The notes under the pieces: generated by a model
The model's database searches: none
Seen by the model: the letters and a program-made list of their open reading frames with translations, nothing else
Told to the model about the DNA's origin: nothing
In this document: piece by piece, positions 1 to 9,090 of the stretch
Layout of the letters: each line of letters opens with the position of its first letter
How positions within the stretch are numbered: the stretch's first letter is position 1
Translations under genes and position numbers: made by a program
From: Eubacteriales bacterium
Lineage (GTDB): Bacteria; Bacillota; Clostridia; Oscillospirales; Butyricicoccaceae
Direction: 5' to 3'
Assembly: GCA_030539335.1 (NCBI GenBank)
Contig: JAUNSG010000006.1
Span: forward strand, 62,001-126,000
Length of the DNA stretch: 64,000 nt

Positions 1-525
1 GCGTTTACCACCCTTTTAGAAGAAAAAAGCTACGGAAAAATCACTGTACAGGAAATTATCGATGCGGCCAATGTGGGGCGCACAACGTTTTACGCGCACT
101 TTGGGACAAAAGACGACCTGCTAAAAGCGTTGTGTGAGGAATTGTTTGGACACATCATTCAAACCGCAATGGATTGCTCCCATACGCATGGGCTGTACTC
201 CGATGCAGCGGCTCCGGAATCTGTTTTCTGTCATCTGTTACAGCACTTACAGGAAAACGACAGCAACATTCTCGGCTTGCTCTCCTGCGAAAGCAGCGAT
301 ATTTTTCTGCGCTATTTCAAAGACAGCCTGAATGAGCTGATACAGACACAATTTATCCATCCAAATCCATACCACAACAGCAAGATACCGCCGGACTTTT
401 TCATCAACCACATCTCCAGCAGCTTTGTGGAAATGGTTCTGTGGTGGCTGAAAGGCCATCGAAAGCAATCCCCAGAGGAACTAGACCAATATTTTCGGGC
501 TGTCATCGAACCGATCCTGCCATAA
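1..525 (+). CDS. TetR/AcrR-family transcriptional regulator (5' end outside window)
   Basis: The reading frame is open from base 1, so the true start lies upstream. The visible N-terminus holds the second half of a TetR helix-turn-helix: the ITVQEIIDAANVGRTTFYAHF stretch begins near codon 14, with the usual T-T-F-Y-x-H-F recognition-helix ending followed by K-D-D-L-L. The remaining 140 or so residues are a variable ligand-binding domain of the short TetR type, with no recognisable effector site. Such proteins act as DNA-binding dimers, usually repressing an adjacent gene. That target is not visible here, and the downstream corA is convergent and probably unrelated. Confidence 0.85.
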   Translation, partial: AFTTLLEEKSYGKITVQEIIDAANVGRTTFYAHFGTKDDLLKALCEELFGHIIQTAMDCSHTHGLYSDAAAPESVFCHLLQHLQENDSNILGLLSCESSDIFLRYFKDSLNELIQTQFIHPNPYHNSKIPPDFFINHISSSFVEMVLWWLKGHRKQSPEELDQYFRAVIEPILP

Positions 526-533
526 TCATTCCG

Positions 534-572
534 AAAAAAAATCCTCAGCCGCAAGCGGGCTTGCAGCCGAGG
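534..572 (-). terminator. Intrinsic terminator of corA
   Basis: A 13-bp stem at 543-555 and 560-572 with a 4-nt loop is followed, on the minus strand, by eight T residues (541-534). Two stem positions are G-U wobbles in minus-strand RNA but A-C mismatches in plus-strand RNA, so it works for corA rather than for the tetR gene. Confidence 0.85.
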
Positions 573-580
573 AGAGAAAT

Positions 581-1516
581 CTAATATAAATCTTTTTTGC
601 GCAGATACTTCCACGCGATGACACAGGTCACAATGGCAAGCGCAATCGGAATCCAGAATACCGCACCCGGAAGCCACGCGACATTCATACCATAGAAGCC
701 GAAAATCATATTCGGGATCGTTAGAATCAGGGTAATGACGGTCAGGGCTTTCATGATATCGTTCATGTTGTTGGAAACGATCGAAGAATACGTCTCCATC
801 GTACTCGCCAAAATCGAGGAGTAAATGCCCGCCATCTCAATCGCCTGCCGGATCTCGATCAGGGAATCCTCCAGCAAATCCCGGTCATCCTCATACAGCT
901 TGAGGATGCGGCCGCGCAGTACTTTTTCCATCGTCACCTCGTTGCCTTTGAGGGATGCGGAAAAGTAGACCAGCGATTTTGTCAATCCGAGCAGCTGCAT
1001 CAGGTCTTCGTTTTTCTGCGAATCGTACAGCCGACGCTCGATCTGTGTGAAGCTGCGCTCAATACGGCGCAGATAGCCCAGGAATCGGCCCGCCACACGC
1101 AGGAGGATCTGGAACACAAACCGGGTGCGCATTGCGGTATGAATGCCGCGCACCTTGCCATCAATGATCGCACGCGTCACCTGCGTATCATTCAGGCAGA
1201 CCGTAATGACGGTCTCCGGTGTGACAATAATGCCCATTGGGATGGCCGCATACATCTGTATATCGCGCCGGTCGCTGTCACTGCGCTCCACAACCGGGAT
1301 GTCAATAATCAGCAGAACCTGGTCGTCCTCTTTTTCCACACGAGAGCTTTCCTCCGGGTCGAGCGCCGCATACAAAAAGTCGCGGTCGACCTTCTGTGAG
1401 GTAATGACCGAATCCAGCTCCGCCTGACTCGGATCGACCATGTTGATCCAGCATCCGGGTTCCGGACGTTTGAGTTTGACAATATCTCTGCCTTCCGACT
1501 TAAAATATTCCAACAT
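581..1516 (-). CDS. corA: CorA-family magnesium/divalent cation transporter
   Basis: This is a 311-residue membrane channel for Mg2+ (or Co2+/Ni2+). The large N-terminal cytoplasmic domain is followed by a long helix and two C-terminal transmembrane segments. The first of these ends in the diagnostic Y-G-M-N motif (IFGFYGMNVAWLPG), and the protein finishes with a short basic tail (KYLRKKDLY), as the family does. I used the ATG at 1516 because AGGGAGG lies about 9 nt upstream; the frame extends further 5' but without support. It is a single gene with its own terminator, flanked by ftsZ on the same strand. No Mg2+ riboswitch is visible in the short upstream gap. Confidence 0.92.
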   Translation of the reverse strand: MLEYFKSEGRDIVKLKRPEPGCWINMVDPSQAELDSVITSQKVDRDFLYAALDPEESSRVEKEDDQVLLIIDIPVVERSDSDRRDIQMYAAIPMGIIVTPETVITVCLNDTQVTRAIIDGKVRGIHTAMRTRFVFQILLRVAGRFLGYLRRIERSFTQIERRLYDSQKNEDLMQLLGLTKSLVYFSASLKGNEVTMEKVLRGRILKLYEDDRDLLEDSLIEIRQAIEMAGIYSSILASTMETYSSIVSNNMNDIMKALTVITLILTIPNMIFGFYGMNVAWLPGAVFWIPIALAIVTCVIAWKYLRKKDLY

Positions 1517-1597
1517 CGTCGTCCGACCTCCCTTTTGTGTAAATCCATTTTCTGTGCCAGTCCACAAATTCCTGACAGCTCCTCCGCTATGAGGCAA

Positions 1598-1630
1598 CCA
1601 AAAGCCCTTCTTCCGGGGAAGAAGGGCTTC
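1598..1630 (-). terminator. Probable terminator downstream of ftsZ
   Basis: A perfect 11-bp GC-rich stem (1602-1612 with 1619-1629) lies about 30 nt past the ftsZ stop. The T tract that follows on the minus strand is short (TTTT then GG), so termination may be incomplete. Confidence 0.55.
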
Positions 1631-1660
1631 CGGAATGTGTACGGAAAACTAGCTCAATAC

Positions 1661-2836
1661 TTACTTAGAGCTGAAAATCTTCATGATATCTGCAAACGGA
1701 TCATCCGGTGCAACCGGCTCTTCCGGCTTCGGCTGCGGCGCGGTGTAGACCGGCTGCTGCGGCTGCTGCGGCTGTGGCTGAGCCTGCGGTGCCGGAGCGG
1801 TATAGGTCGGAGCCGCATTGTAGGTCGGTGCCGTTCTTCTTGCGTTGGAGAAGATGGCGGACTGCTCCTTCGGCTGCGGCGCCTCTTCAAAGCCCGTTGC
1901 GATGACAACGACGCGGATTTCATCATCCACATCCTCATTGATGGAAGCACCGAAGATGATGTGCGCATCCGGATGTGCGGAAGCCTGAACCATGCTTGCT
2001 GCGCGCTCGATCTCATCCAGGCCGATATCGGAAGAACCGATGATGGACAGAACGACGCCGTGTGCGCCATTGATCGAAGTCTCCAGCAGCGGCGACTGAA
2101 TGGCCTTCTTTGCGGCCTCCTCTGCCTTGTCCTTACCTACGGCCGAGCCAACACCCATGTGTGCATAGCCCGCGCCCTTCATAACCGAAGTGACATCCGC
2201 GAAGTCCAGGTTAATCAGGCCCGGAACGGTGATCAGCTCGGAAATCGAAGCGACCGCCTGATGCAGGACATTGTCCGCAATTTCGAATGCGTTCTTAAAG
2301 CTGATCTTCTGCTCGGAAACATACTTGAGTCTCTCATTCGGAATGACGATCAGCGAATCAACATTTTCCTTCAGCGCTTCGATGCCGGTGTTCGCCTGCT
2401 CCATGCGCTTCTTGCCCTCAAAGGCAAACGGACGGGTAACAACGCCAACCGTCAGAATACCCATCTCGCGGGCGATCTGCGCGACAACCGGAGCACCGCC
2501 GGTACCGGTACCGCCGCCCATGCCGGCGGTAATGAATACCATGTGCGCCCCCTCCAGCGCCTTGCTGATCTCTTCGCGGCTCTCTTCCGCAGCCTTGCGT
2601 CCGGTCTCCGGCTTCGAGCCAGCGCCCTGGCCCTTGGTCAGCTTCGCACCGATCTGGATCTTGACAGAAGCCTCCGAACGATTCAGCGCCTGCTTGTCGG
2701 TATTAATTGCAACAAACTCCAGTCCCTGCAGGCCGGATCTAACCATGTCATTTACGGCGTTGTTGCCGCCACCGCCGACACCAATTACTTTGATGTTGAC
2801 AACGGTATCGTAATCCATTTCAAATTCGAAACCCAT
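1661..2836 (-). CDS. ftsZ: Cell division GTPase FtsZ
   Basis: FtsZ is the tubulin-like GTPase that assembles the cytokinetic Z-ring. The 391 residues contain the GGGGNN nucleotide-binding loop (about 20-26), the tubulin signature GGGTGTGG at 107-114, and the synergy-loop region with N-x-D-F-A-D (NLDFADV). A Gln/Pro-rich disordered linker from about residue 320 leads to a C-terminal peptide ([11 protein letters not shown]). That peptide resembles, but is not identical to, the conserved tail that binds FtsA, SepF or ZapA. A good GGAGGAG sits 7-9 nt before the ATG. ftsZ follows ftsQ directly and ftsA is absent from between them, so SepF elsewhere probably tethers the ring; that last point is inference. 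Confidence 0.98.
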   Translation of the reverse strand: MGFEFEMDYDTVVNIKVIGVGGGGNNAVNDMVRSGLQGLEFVAINTDKQALNRSEASVKIQIGAKLTKGQGAGSKPETGRKAAEESREEISKALEGAHMVFITAGMGGGTGTGGAPVVAQIAREMGILTVGVVTRPFAFEGKKRMEQANTGIEALKENVDSLIVIPNERLKYVSEQKISFKNAFEIADNVLHQAVASISELITVPGLINLDFADVTSVMKGAGYAHMGVGSAVGKDKAEEAAKKAIQSPLLETSINGAHGVVLSIIGSSDIGLDEIERAASMVQASAHPDAHIIFGASINEDVDDEIRVVVIATGFEEAPQPKEQSAIFSNARRTAPTYNAAPTYTAPAPQAQPQPQQPQQPVYTAPQPKPEEPVAPDDPFADIMKIFSSK

Positions 2837-2934
2837 TTCTTGTCTCCTCCGTCATTTTGTTATGTGAATTTTAATATCATTCGTCTTCAGCCGCCTGCCC
2901 ATCAAGCGGAGAACGTACAAACACTATTTTCTTA

Positions 2935-2963
2935 ATTTTACCGCTTTCGCGTTCTTTTTGCAA
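2935..2963 (-). promoter_or_regulatory. Candidate sigma-A promoter for ftsZ
   Basis: On the minus strand TTGCAA (2958-2963) is separated by 17 nt from TAAAAT (2935-2940), about 100 nt ahead of ftsZ. The same -35 hexamer occurs in the mraZ promoter. It lies in the 264-nt gap between ftsQ and ftsZ, which holds no gene. Confidence 0.5.
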
Positions 2964-3100
2964 GACAAAGCGTGCGTTTTTTGCTAAAAAACTTCTGGAA
3001 CTTCACGAAATTCTGCCCAAATTTATGCGTTCCCGGCTGAATTGAAAATTTTTTGTGAACGCAATCCTCTGTCTGGACGTATTTTGTCCATTCCAGTCGA

Positions 3101-4066
3101 TTATTCGTCATTCTCGTCGTAGGATTCCGAATCGGATTCTTCTCCTGTTCCGTCCTCTTCGACTTCCCCTTCGTCCTCAGAAACCGTATCTCCTTCGGAT
3201 TCCTCCTCGGCCTCTTCGGAATCCGCCGCTTCTTCGGACGGCTCCTCCGTCTCCGTCGGTTCCTCCTCCGTCTGTGTCCTCTCCACCTTCTTCGGACGGT
3301 AGTGCGCCTCGCTGCTGTCGCTCAGGTCAATGACACCGGTGGACGGCAGGTCTTTCTGCTTAAAAATCGAGCGCAGGAACTGGATCTTGTGTTCCAGATC
3401 ATCCAGCGTACCCAGCTCAAGCGTGTAGCAGTCTGCATAATTGACCTGTACATCAAAGGATTTGCTGATATCCACACTCACAATCTGATCCAGCATGTCA
3501 TACTGGGCAAACAGATCCAGCATGTCGAGCACAGCGACGATCTTTTCGCTCTTCTCCTTGGTGATGGTCTCACCGGGTGTCAGCTTCTCAGCCTCTACGC
3601 CCTCGACCAATATCGTACCGGCAATCTGCGATTTTTGTACTTTTTCCAAAACCTTTGCCGTCGCATCGATGTAGTACAAGCCGTTGTTCGGGAGCTGTGC
3701 CGTAATCTGCGGCTCCCGCTCGGTCACAGCAATTTCCAGAGTATCCGGCAGATGGCGCTTGAGCTTGATCGTGTCCAGATACGGATAGGTATTGGCCAAC
3801 GACTGGATAATTCCCTTCCCGCGCAGGAAGAACAGGTTGTCCCCTTCGACGACGCCGGAGGTCTGTATCAGCTCATTGGCTTCGTAACGTGTCTCTCCGC
3901 TCACGGTAATATTGGAAACGCGGAAAAATACGGTGGAGGCCAAAACCGCCGCTATACACACGATCAGGAAACACAGGATGCGAAATACCATGCGATGCCG
4001 TTTCCGGCGCCGCATCCGAATCGCTCGCGCCGTCTGCGGATCGATTGCTCTCTTTTGTTTTGCCAT
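3101..4066 (-). CDS. ftsQ: Cell division protein FtsQ/DivIB
   Basis: FtsQ/DivIB is a bitopic divisome protein that helps recruit FtsL and the FtsW-FtsI synthase to the septum. The 321 residues comprise a very basic cytoplasmic N-terminus (about 25 residues, RMRRRKRHRM), one transmembrane helix (about 27-47), a POTRA domain (VSNITVSGETRYEANEL onward) and the beta domain. The last 60 or so residues are an almost purely acidic Glu/Asp/Ser tail predicted to lie outside the membrane. The ATG at 4066 follows GGAGG by 6 nt. It is the penultimate gene of the dcw run, 25 nt after murG. The acidic tail is unusually long. Confidence 0.92.
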   Translation of the reverse strand: MAKQKRAIDPQTARAIRMRRRKRHRMVFRILCFLIVCIAAVLASTVFFRVSNITVSGETRYEANELIQTSGVVEGDNLFFLRGKGIIQSLANTYPYLDTIKLKRHLPDTLEIAVTEREPQITAQLPNNGLYYIDATAKVLEKVQKSQIAGTILVEGVEAEKLTPGETITKEKSEKIVAVLDMLDLFAQYDMLDQIVSVDISKSFDVQVNYADCYTLELGTLDDLEHKIQFLRSIFKQKDLPSTGVIDLSDSSEAHYRPKKVERTQTEEEPTETEEPSEEAADSEEAEEESEGDTVSEDEGEVEEDGTGEESDSESYDENDE

Positions 4067-4091
4067 AGTTTCCTCCTCGCTGCTCCGCCGG

Positions 4092-5216
4092 TTACTTGCG
4101 AACCGCTTCCAGAATATGGCGGTAGATTTTCTCACTGGAATCGACAATCGCCATCTGTGCCGCCGCCTTACCCATGGCGTTCAGACGCGCTTCATCTTCC
4201 AGCAGCGAGGTAACCGCAGCATACAGCTTCTCCGCCGTGCACTCCGGCTCCGTGATGACCACGCAGGCCCCCTTCTGCTCGAGCGCACGCGCGTTCTTCT
4301 CCTGATGGTTCTCCGCGACAAACGGGGACGGCACAATGACCGATGGCTTCCCCATCACACAGAGCTCACCCAGCGTTGCCGCTCCGGCACGGCAGATCAC
4401 GAGATCCGCCGCCGCCATGACATCCGCCATGTCGTAGATATACTCGCGGACGTCGATGTTCGGATGCTGTTTCAAATCCACACCGGCTTCCTTCAGGCTG
4501 TCCGGCAGCCACTTCGCCGCAGCCGCTCCGGTCGCATGAATGTGGCGAAAGCGGTCGGTTTCGCTTTCCAGACGGATAAACTCCACCATATGACGGTTCA
4601 TGTACAGCGCACCAATGCTGCCCCAGAACGAAGCGACCAGCTTCTCTCCCTCCGCCAGTCCCAGCTTTTCGCGTGCCTTTTGGCGATCGGCAAAAATGAT
4701 CTCACCGCGCACCGGTGCACCGGTCAGATGGATATTGGGACGGTTATCCAGCAGCTCCCGCGTGTTCTCAAAGCTGATGAGGACACGGTCTGCCTTCTTC
4801 GCGCAGGATTTGGTCACCACGCCCGGAAGCGCATTGACCTCCAGCAAAACGGTCGGAATGTGCAGCTTCTGTGCGGCATGAACCATCGGGAAGCTGGCAT
4901 AGCCGCCGCAGCCGATGACCGCATCCGGCTGGAATTCCTTCAGAATTTTGGTTGCCTCGCGGGTCGCCTTCAGTGACTTTTGCAGTGTCGCGGCATTGTA
5001 CACCATCGCCGCCGGTGAGAGCGAACGCTTCAGACCGCGTACCTCAATGGTATACAGATGGTAGCCCTCACGCGGAACCAGACGGGATTCAATCCCGGTC
5101 GCCGTACCGGCAAAGCGGATTTCCGTATCCGGACGGCGTGACTGTACGTATTTTGCAATCGCCAGACCCGGATTGACATGGCCGCCTGTGCCGCCTCCAG
5201 TAATCAATAGCTTCAT
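4092..5216 (-). CDS. murG: UDP-GlcNAc:undecaprenyl-PP-MurNAc-pentapeptide GlcNAc transferase MurG
   Basis: MurG is a peripheral membrane glycosyltransferase that adds GlcNAc to lipid I to make lipid II. The 374-residue GT-B fold begins with the glycine-rich loop GGGTGGHVNPGLAIA. In the C-terminal half it has the UDP-GlcNAc-binding region with H-x-T/G-G and the CRAGAATLGELCVMGKPSVI stretch, where acceptor and donor sites meet. Length and motifs are normal for the family. It lies between ftsW and ftsQ in the dcw operon, as in most Firmicutes, but murC and murB, which often follow, are missing. Confidence 0.97.
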   Translation of the reverse strand: MKLLITGGGTGGHVNPGLAIAKYVQSRRPDTEIRFAGTATGIESRLVPREGYHLYTIEVRGLKRSLSPAAMVYNAATLQKSLKATREATKILKEFQPDAVIGCGGYASFPMVHAAQKLHIPTVLLEVNALPGVVTKSCAKKADRVLISFENTRELLDNRPNIHLTGAPVRGEIIFADRQKAREKLGLAEGEKLVASFWGSIGALYMNRHMVEFIRLESETDRFRHIHATGAAAAKWLPDSLKEAGVDLKQHPNIDVREYIYDMADVMAAADLVICRAGAATLGELCVMGKPSVIVPSPFVAENHQEKNARALEQKGACVVITEPECTAEKLYAAVTSLLEDEARLNAMGKAAAQMAIVDSSEKIYRHILEAVRK

Positions 5217-5268
5217 GCGTCACCTCTCCTTTTTCCACCGCCGGGACTCCGGCGGCGTTTCCTCGTTT

Positions 5269-6564
5269 TTATTCCTTTCGGGACGGCGGAATGTGCCGTG
5301 AAATATTCAGCAGAATGCCAATCTCAATCAACTGCATGACCAATGCCGTGCCGCCATAGCTGAACAGCGGGAGCGACACGCCGGTAACCGGAAACAGGCC
5401 GCTGACAACCATCAGATTGAGCAGGATCTGAAAGGCAAAATGCGTGGTAATGCCTACCGCCATCAGACAACCGAAGCGATCCTCCGCGCGGAACGCGATC
5501 GAATAGCCCCGATAGATGAAATAGGCAAACATAATCAAAATCAGGGTTGCACCGATAAAGCCAAGCTCCTCGCACACAACCGAAAAAATAAAGTCGTTCA
5601 TCGGCTCCGGCAGATACATAAATTTCTGCCGGCTGTCGCCCAAGCCGAGGCCAAACAAGCCGCCGGAACCAATCGCAATGAGCGATTGGCTCGCCTGCCA
5701 GCCATCTCCCTGGGATGCCGAAAACGGATCCAAAAACACCTGCAATCGCTTCTGCACATGCGGCATGGTCAAATATGCACCGACCCCGCCGACGAAGCCC
5801 AAAACGCCGACCGGTATGAAATACCAGATCTGCATTCCGCCGACAAACAAAATCGAGACACCGATGACTACCAGAATCAGGGAAGCGGACATATGCGGCT
5901 CCATAGCCAGCAGCAAGATCAGCAGGCACAGGGCCAGTCCATAGGGAACCAACCCACGAATTTTTTGGATGCGCCTCGGATTTAAGCTGACAAAGCTGGA
6001 GAACGTCAAAATGACTGCCAGCTTCGCAAACTCCGACGGCTGGAAGCCAAACAGCCAGCGCTGGGAACCGTTCAGCGAGCTGCCGAGCGGCGTCAGAACC
6101 AGAATCAATGCAATCACAGAGGCCAGATACAGACCTTTGCCCAGCACATGATACCGGTGATAATCAAAGGCCGACAGGAACAGCATCAAAAGGACACCGA
6201 GCAGCGCAAAGCCGCCCTGGTGGAGGATATAAAACATCGGGCCCTTTCCATCCGTGCTGTAGTAGCCGGTCGGATAGCTGGCCGACATCAATGCAATCAG
6301 ACCGCAGCCCAGCAGCATCAGCGTAACCATAAACAGCGGCGTATCCCACTTGCGCTTATAATCACTCAGCAGACCATAGGACCATGTCGACGGCTGCTTG
6401 CGCTGTGCCGGACGCCGTGCGGTCTGCGGCGCTGCGGCGCTGCGTCTGCGCACGGCTGTGGATGCCGTACGGCTGGCCGCCTTTGTCCCCGTACGCTGTC
6501 TCTGTGCGGTTCCCGCACGTCTCGCTGTGGTCTTACGCGGTTTTCTCGCAGACTGCGTTGGCAA
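5269..6564 (-). CDS. ftsW: SEDS peptidoglycan polymerase FtsW/SpoVE
   Basis: This is a SEDS-family glycosyltransferase that polymerises lipid II with a partner class B PBP, here presumably the SpoVD/FtsI-like protein of the same operon. About ten transmembrane segments are visible. Family motifs include G-S-Q-R-W (LNGSQRWLFGFQPSEFAK), PEPMNDFIFSVVCEELGF and the closing PLFSYGGTALV. A GTG exists at 6573, but the Shine-Dalgarno GGAGG runs into it. The TTG at 6564 is spaced 8 nt from GGAGG and is preferred, giving 431 residues. The first 65 or so residues are a low-complexity basic Arg/Ala/Thr-rich cytoplasmic extension. No murD separates it from mraY. Confidence 0.93.
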   Translation of the reverse strand: MPTQSARKPRKTTARRAGTAQRQRTGTKAASRTASTAVRRRSAAAPQTARRPAQRKQPSTWSYGLLSDYKRKWDTPLFMVTLMLLGCGLIALMSASYPTGYYSTDGKGPMFYILHQGGFALLGVLLMLFLSAFDYHRYHVLGKGLYLASVIALILVLTPLGSSLNGSQRWLFGFQPSEFAKLAVILTFSSFVSLNPRRIQKIRGLVPYGLALCLLILLLAMEPHMSASLILVVIGVSILFVGGMQIWYFIPVGVLGFVGGVGAYLTMPHVQKRLQVFLDPFSASQGDGWQASQSLIAIGSGGLFGLGLGDSRQKFMYLPEPMNDFIFSVVCEELGFIGATLILIMFAYFIYRGYSIAFRAEDRFGCLMAVGITTHFAFQILLNLMVVSGLFPVTGVSLPLFSYGGTALVMQLIEIGILLNISRHIPPSRKE

Positions 6565-6600
6565 TTGGCTCACCTCCCTGTGGTATCGCCCAAACGCTCA

Positions 6601-7659
6601 TCAATAACGCGGCAAAATGCCGAAATAAGCCAGAATACACATCAAAATCGTGATTCCGCCAAATACAAAGACAATCTTCTTTTCTCCCCAGCCGCTCACC
6701 TGGAAATGATGATGCAGCGGAGCTTTCTTGAAAATACGCTTGCCCTCCATGCGAATAGTTCCATTCGCATCGCGAACCGGATTGCCGTTGTCATCCAGCA
6801 CCGGCTTCTTGGTCATCTTGTAGTACGAAACCTGCAAAATATCCGACAGGGTCTCAGCGACATAGATCAGGCCGACCAGTACCAGGATCAGCGGCATATC
6901 ACAGGCAAACGCCAGTCCGGCAACTGCACCACCGAGGAACAGCGAACCGGTGTCGCCCATAAATACCTTCGCCGGGTTGAAATTAAAGATCAAGAAGCCG
7001 ATCAGGCCGCCGGCCAGCGCCGCGGAAAAAATGACAACCGGCAGGTTGCCCGACAGGACACCGACGGCAAGGAAGAAAACCGAAACCGGCAGCGTAACGC
7101 CGGCAGCCAAGCCGTCAATGCCGTCTGTCAGATTGACCGCATTGTTGCAGCCGACCAGAATAAACGCGGCGATCACAACATAAACCAGCCACGGCAGGCC
7201 AAGCGAAACATTGACAAACGGGATGTAAAAGCTCGGCATCAGATAGCCGCCCATGTGCAGGACGGAAAGGAACACCAGAGCCAGCACCAACTGAAGGGCA
7301 AACTTCTGCCCGGAGGTCAGTCCTGCATTTTCCTTCTTGCGGATCTTCGTGCTGTCATCGATAAAGCCGATCAGACCATAACACAGGGCCAGCGCCAGAA
7401 CGGTAAACGACTGAACGCTCAACGGGCGCACCCAGATGAGATTGACCGCAATGACCGTCACCGTGATACTGATGATGAACATAAATCCGCCCATCGTCGG
7501 GGTATTCTGCTTTCCGGCATGTTCCGGTACATACGACAGGATCTGCTGTCCGAAGTGCATCTTGTGCAGGTAGGCAATCAGCGGTTTTCCGATGATCGCT
7601 GCAATCAAGAACGATGCGAGCAAAGATCCAACAATAATAAGTAACAATTGTGTATTCAT
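6601..7659 (-). CDS. mraY: Phospho-MurNAc-pentapeptide translocase MraY
   Basis: MraY transfers phospho-MurNAc-pentapeptide from UDP to undecaprenyl phosphate, making lipid I at the inner face of the membrane. The 352-residue polytopic protein (about ten helices) carries the family signatures: PTMGG near residue 55, the first Asp pair in GFIDDSTKIRKK, NAVNLTDGIDGLAAG, and the third cytoplasmic loop motif FNPAKVFMGDTGSLFLGG. The late HHHFQ stretch (APLHHHFQVSGW) is also present. It sits between murF and ftsW with only short gaps, so it is co-transcribed. Confidence 0.98.
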   Translation of the reverse strand: MNTQLLLIIVGSLLASFLIAAIIGKPLIAYLHKMHFGQQILSYVPEHAGKQNTPTMGGFMFIISITVTVIAVNLIWVRPLSVQSFTVLALALCYGLIGFIDDSTKIRKKENAGLTSGQKFALQLVLALVFLSVLHMGGYLMPSFYIPFVNVSLGLPWLVYVVIAAFILVGCNNAVNLTDGIDGLAAGVTLPVSVFFLAVGVLSGNLPVVIFSAALAGGLIGFLIFNFNPAKVFMGDTGSLFLGGAVAGLAFACDMPLILVLVGLIYVAETLSDILQVSYYKMTKKPVLDDNGNPVRDANGTIRMEGKRIFKKAPLHHHFQVSGWGEKKIVFVFGGITILMCILAYFGILPRY

Positions 7660-7677
7660 TTTCGATTTCCTAACTTT

Positions 7678-9051
7678 CTACCTTTCGCGATTGTCTTCGG
7701 CAAGGAATCCGTCCAGCACCTTTTCCATTGCCCAATAGCGGCTGCCTTTGAACAGGAGCGCATCCCCCGGCTTTGCCGCTTCCCGCAGAGCCTGTGCCAT
7801 CTCCTCATGCGTGGAGAACAGGCGAATTGCGTCATCCGGCATACCGGCTTCCCGCGCACCCTCGCGGTACTGCTCCGCACCGTCGCCCAGTGCATACAGG
7901 AAATCCGCACAGACAGCGGCACGACGTCCGCAGCGGCGGTGGCCCTCGTCCTGATAGCCGCCCAGCTCACGCATTCCGCCGAGCACCGCGAACCGCTTTC
8001 CGTTGACATCCAGCTCGTGCAGGACATCCAGCGAGGCCTCAACCGAGTCCGGGCTGGCATTGTAGCACGCATCGATCACCATAAAGCCGTCCTTACGGTA
8101 CACGCTCTGATGCAGATCGGTGAATGCGGCCAGACCTGCTGCAATTTCCTCATCCTGTAAGCCGAGTACGGCGCCGACTGCCGCAGCCGCCAGTGCATTA
8201 TAGACATTGTGCCGTCCGGCGGTATGGATTTCCGCCGCAAACGTCCGGTCAAAAACCTTCGCCGTGAACTGTACGCAGTCATCCGAGAGCATTATATTCT
8301 CTGCCCGCACCTCACATGCCGGATTTTCTATTCCAAAATAGATGGTTTTGACACCAAGCGACTCGCGTTTCTCCCACAAAAGCGGTTCGTCACCACATAG
8401 GATCGCCGTTCCGCCAGGACGCAGGCCCTCCAGGATCTCCAGCTTTGCCTTGCAGATCCCCTCGCGGGAGCCGAGAAATTCAATGTGCGATACGCCAATG
8501 TTCGTGATCACCGCAATATCCGGCTTCGCCTGCGCGGTCATGCGGGAAATCTCCTGGAAGTCCGACATTCCCATTTCCAGGACGGCGGCCTCCGTCTCGT
8601 CTTCCATACGGAATACCGTCAGCGGCATGCCGATCTCATTGTTCAGATTGCCCTGTGTGTACATCGTCCTGTACTTCTCACGCAGAACGGACGCCGTCAT
8701 CTCCTTGGTCGTCGTCTTGCCGACGGAGCCGGTAATGCCGACGACCGGCATATGGAACAGGGAGCGATAGCCGCCTGCCAGAGCGAGCAGCGCACGTCCG
8801 GTGTCCTCCACGCGGATGACTGGGACCGGTACGTCGATCTCCTCAGACGACACGACAGCGGCTGCGCCATTCTCGATCGCCTTTCCAATAAACTTATGTC
8901 CGTCAAAACGTTCTCCGCACAGGGCCAGAAACAGCGCGCCTTCCGGTATGCTGCGCGAGTCCGTCGAAATACCGGTAATGCAGACCGTTTCATCTCCGAC
9001 GACCCGCCCTCCGGCAAACGATGCTGCCTGTGCTACGGTAAGTGGTTTCAT
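7678..9051 (-). CDS. murF: UDP-MurNAc-tripeptide:D-Ala-D-Ala ligase MurF
   Basis: MurF is a cytoplasmic Mur ligase that attaches D-Ala-D-Ala to UDP-MurNAc-tripeptide using ATP. The 457 residues have the N-terminal uridine-binding domain (STDSRSIPEGALFLAL), the ATP P-loop GITGSVGKTTTKEM, the catalytic Glu/His region (AVLEMGMSDFQEISRM, ITNIGVSHIEFLGS), and a C-terminal Rossmann domain with DACYNASPDSVEASL. I used the ATG at 9051, preceded by GAGGG; a TTG six codons upstream is a weaker choice. It is 18 nt from mraY and 39 nt from murE. Confidence 0.96.
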   Translation of the reverse strand: MKPLTVAQAASFAGGRVVGDETVCITGISTDSRSIPEGALFLALCGERFDGHKFIGKAIENGAAAVVSSEEIDVPVPVIRVEDTGRALLALAGGYRSLFHMPVVGITGSVGKTTTKEMTASVLREKYRTMYTQGNLNNEIGMPLTVFRMEDETEAAVLEMGMSDFQEISRMTAQAKPDIAVITNIGVSHIEFLGSREGICKAKLEILEGLRPGGTAILCGDEPLLWEKRESLGVKTIYFGIENPACEVRAENIMLSDDCVQFTAKVFDRTFAAEIHTAGRHNVYNALAAAAVGAVLGLQDEEIAAGLAAFTDLHQSVYRKDGFMVIDACYNASPDSVEASLDVLHELDVNGKRFAVLGGMRELGGYQDEGHRRCGRRAAVCADFLYALGDGAEQYREGAREAGMPDDAIRLFSTHEEMAQALREAAKPGDALLFKGSRYWAMEKVLDGFLAEDNRER

Positions 9052-9090
9052 ATCTTTGTTATCCCTCAATTGCGCCAGCGGCGCGGTCTG

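Noticed and set aside
1517-1597. Mg2+ riboswitch (M-box) upstream of corA
   Set aside because: The gap to the ftsZ terminator is too short and contains no M-box-like helices or conserved sequence.
6565-6573. GTG start for ftsW at 6573
   Set aside because: The Shine-Dalgarno GGAGG overlaps this GTG, leaving no spacing; the TTG three codons on is correctly spaced.
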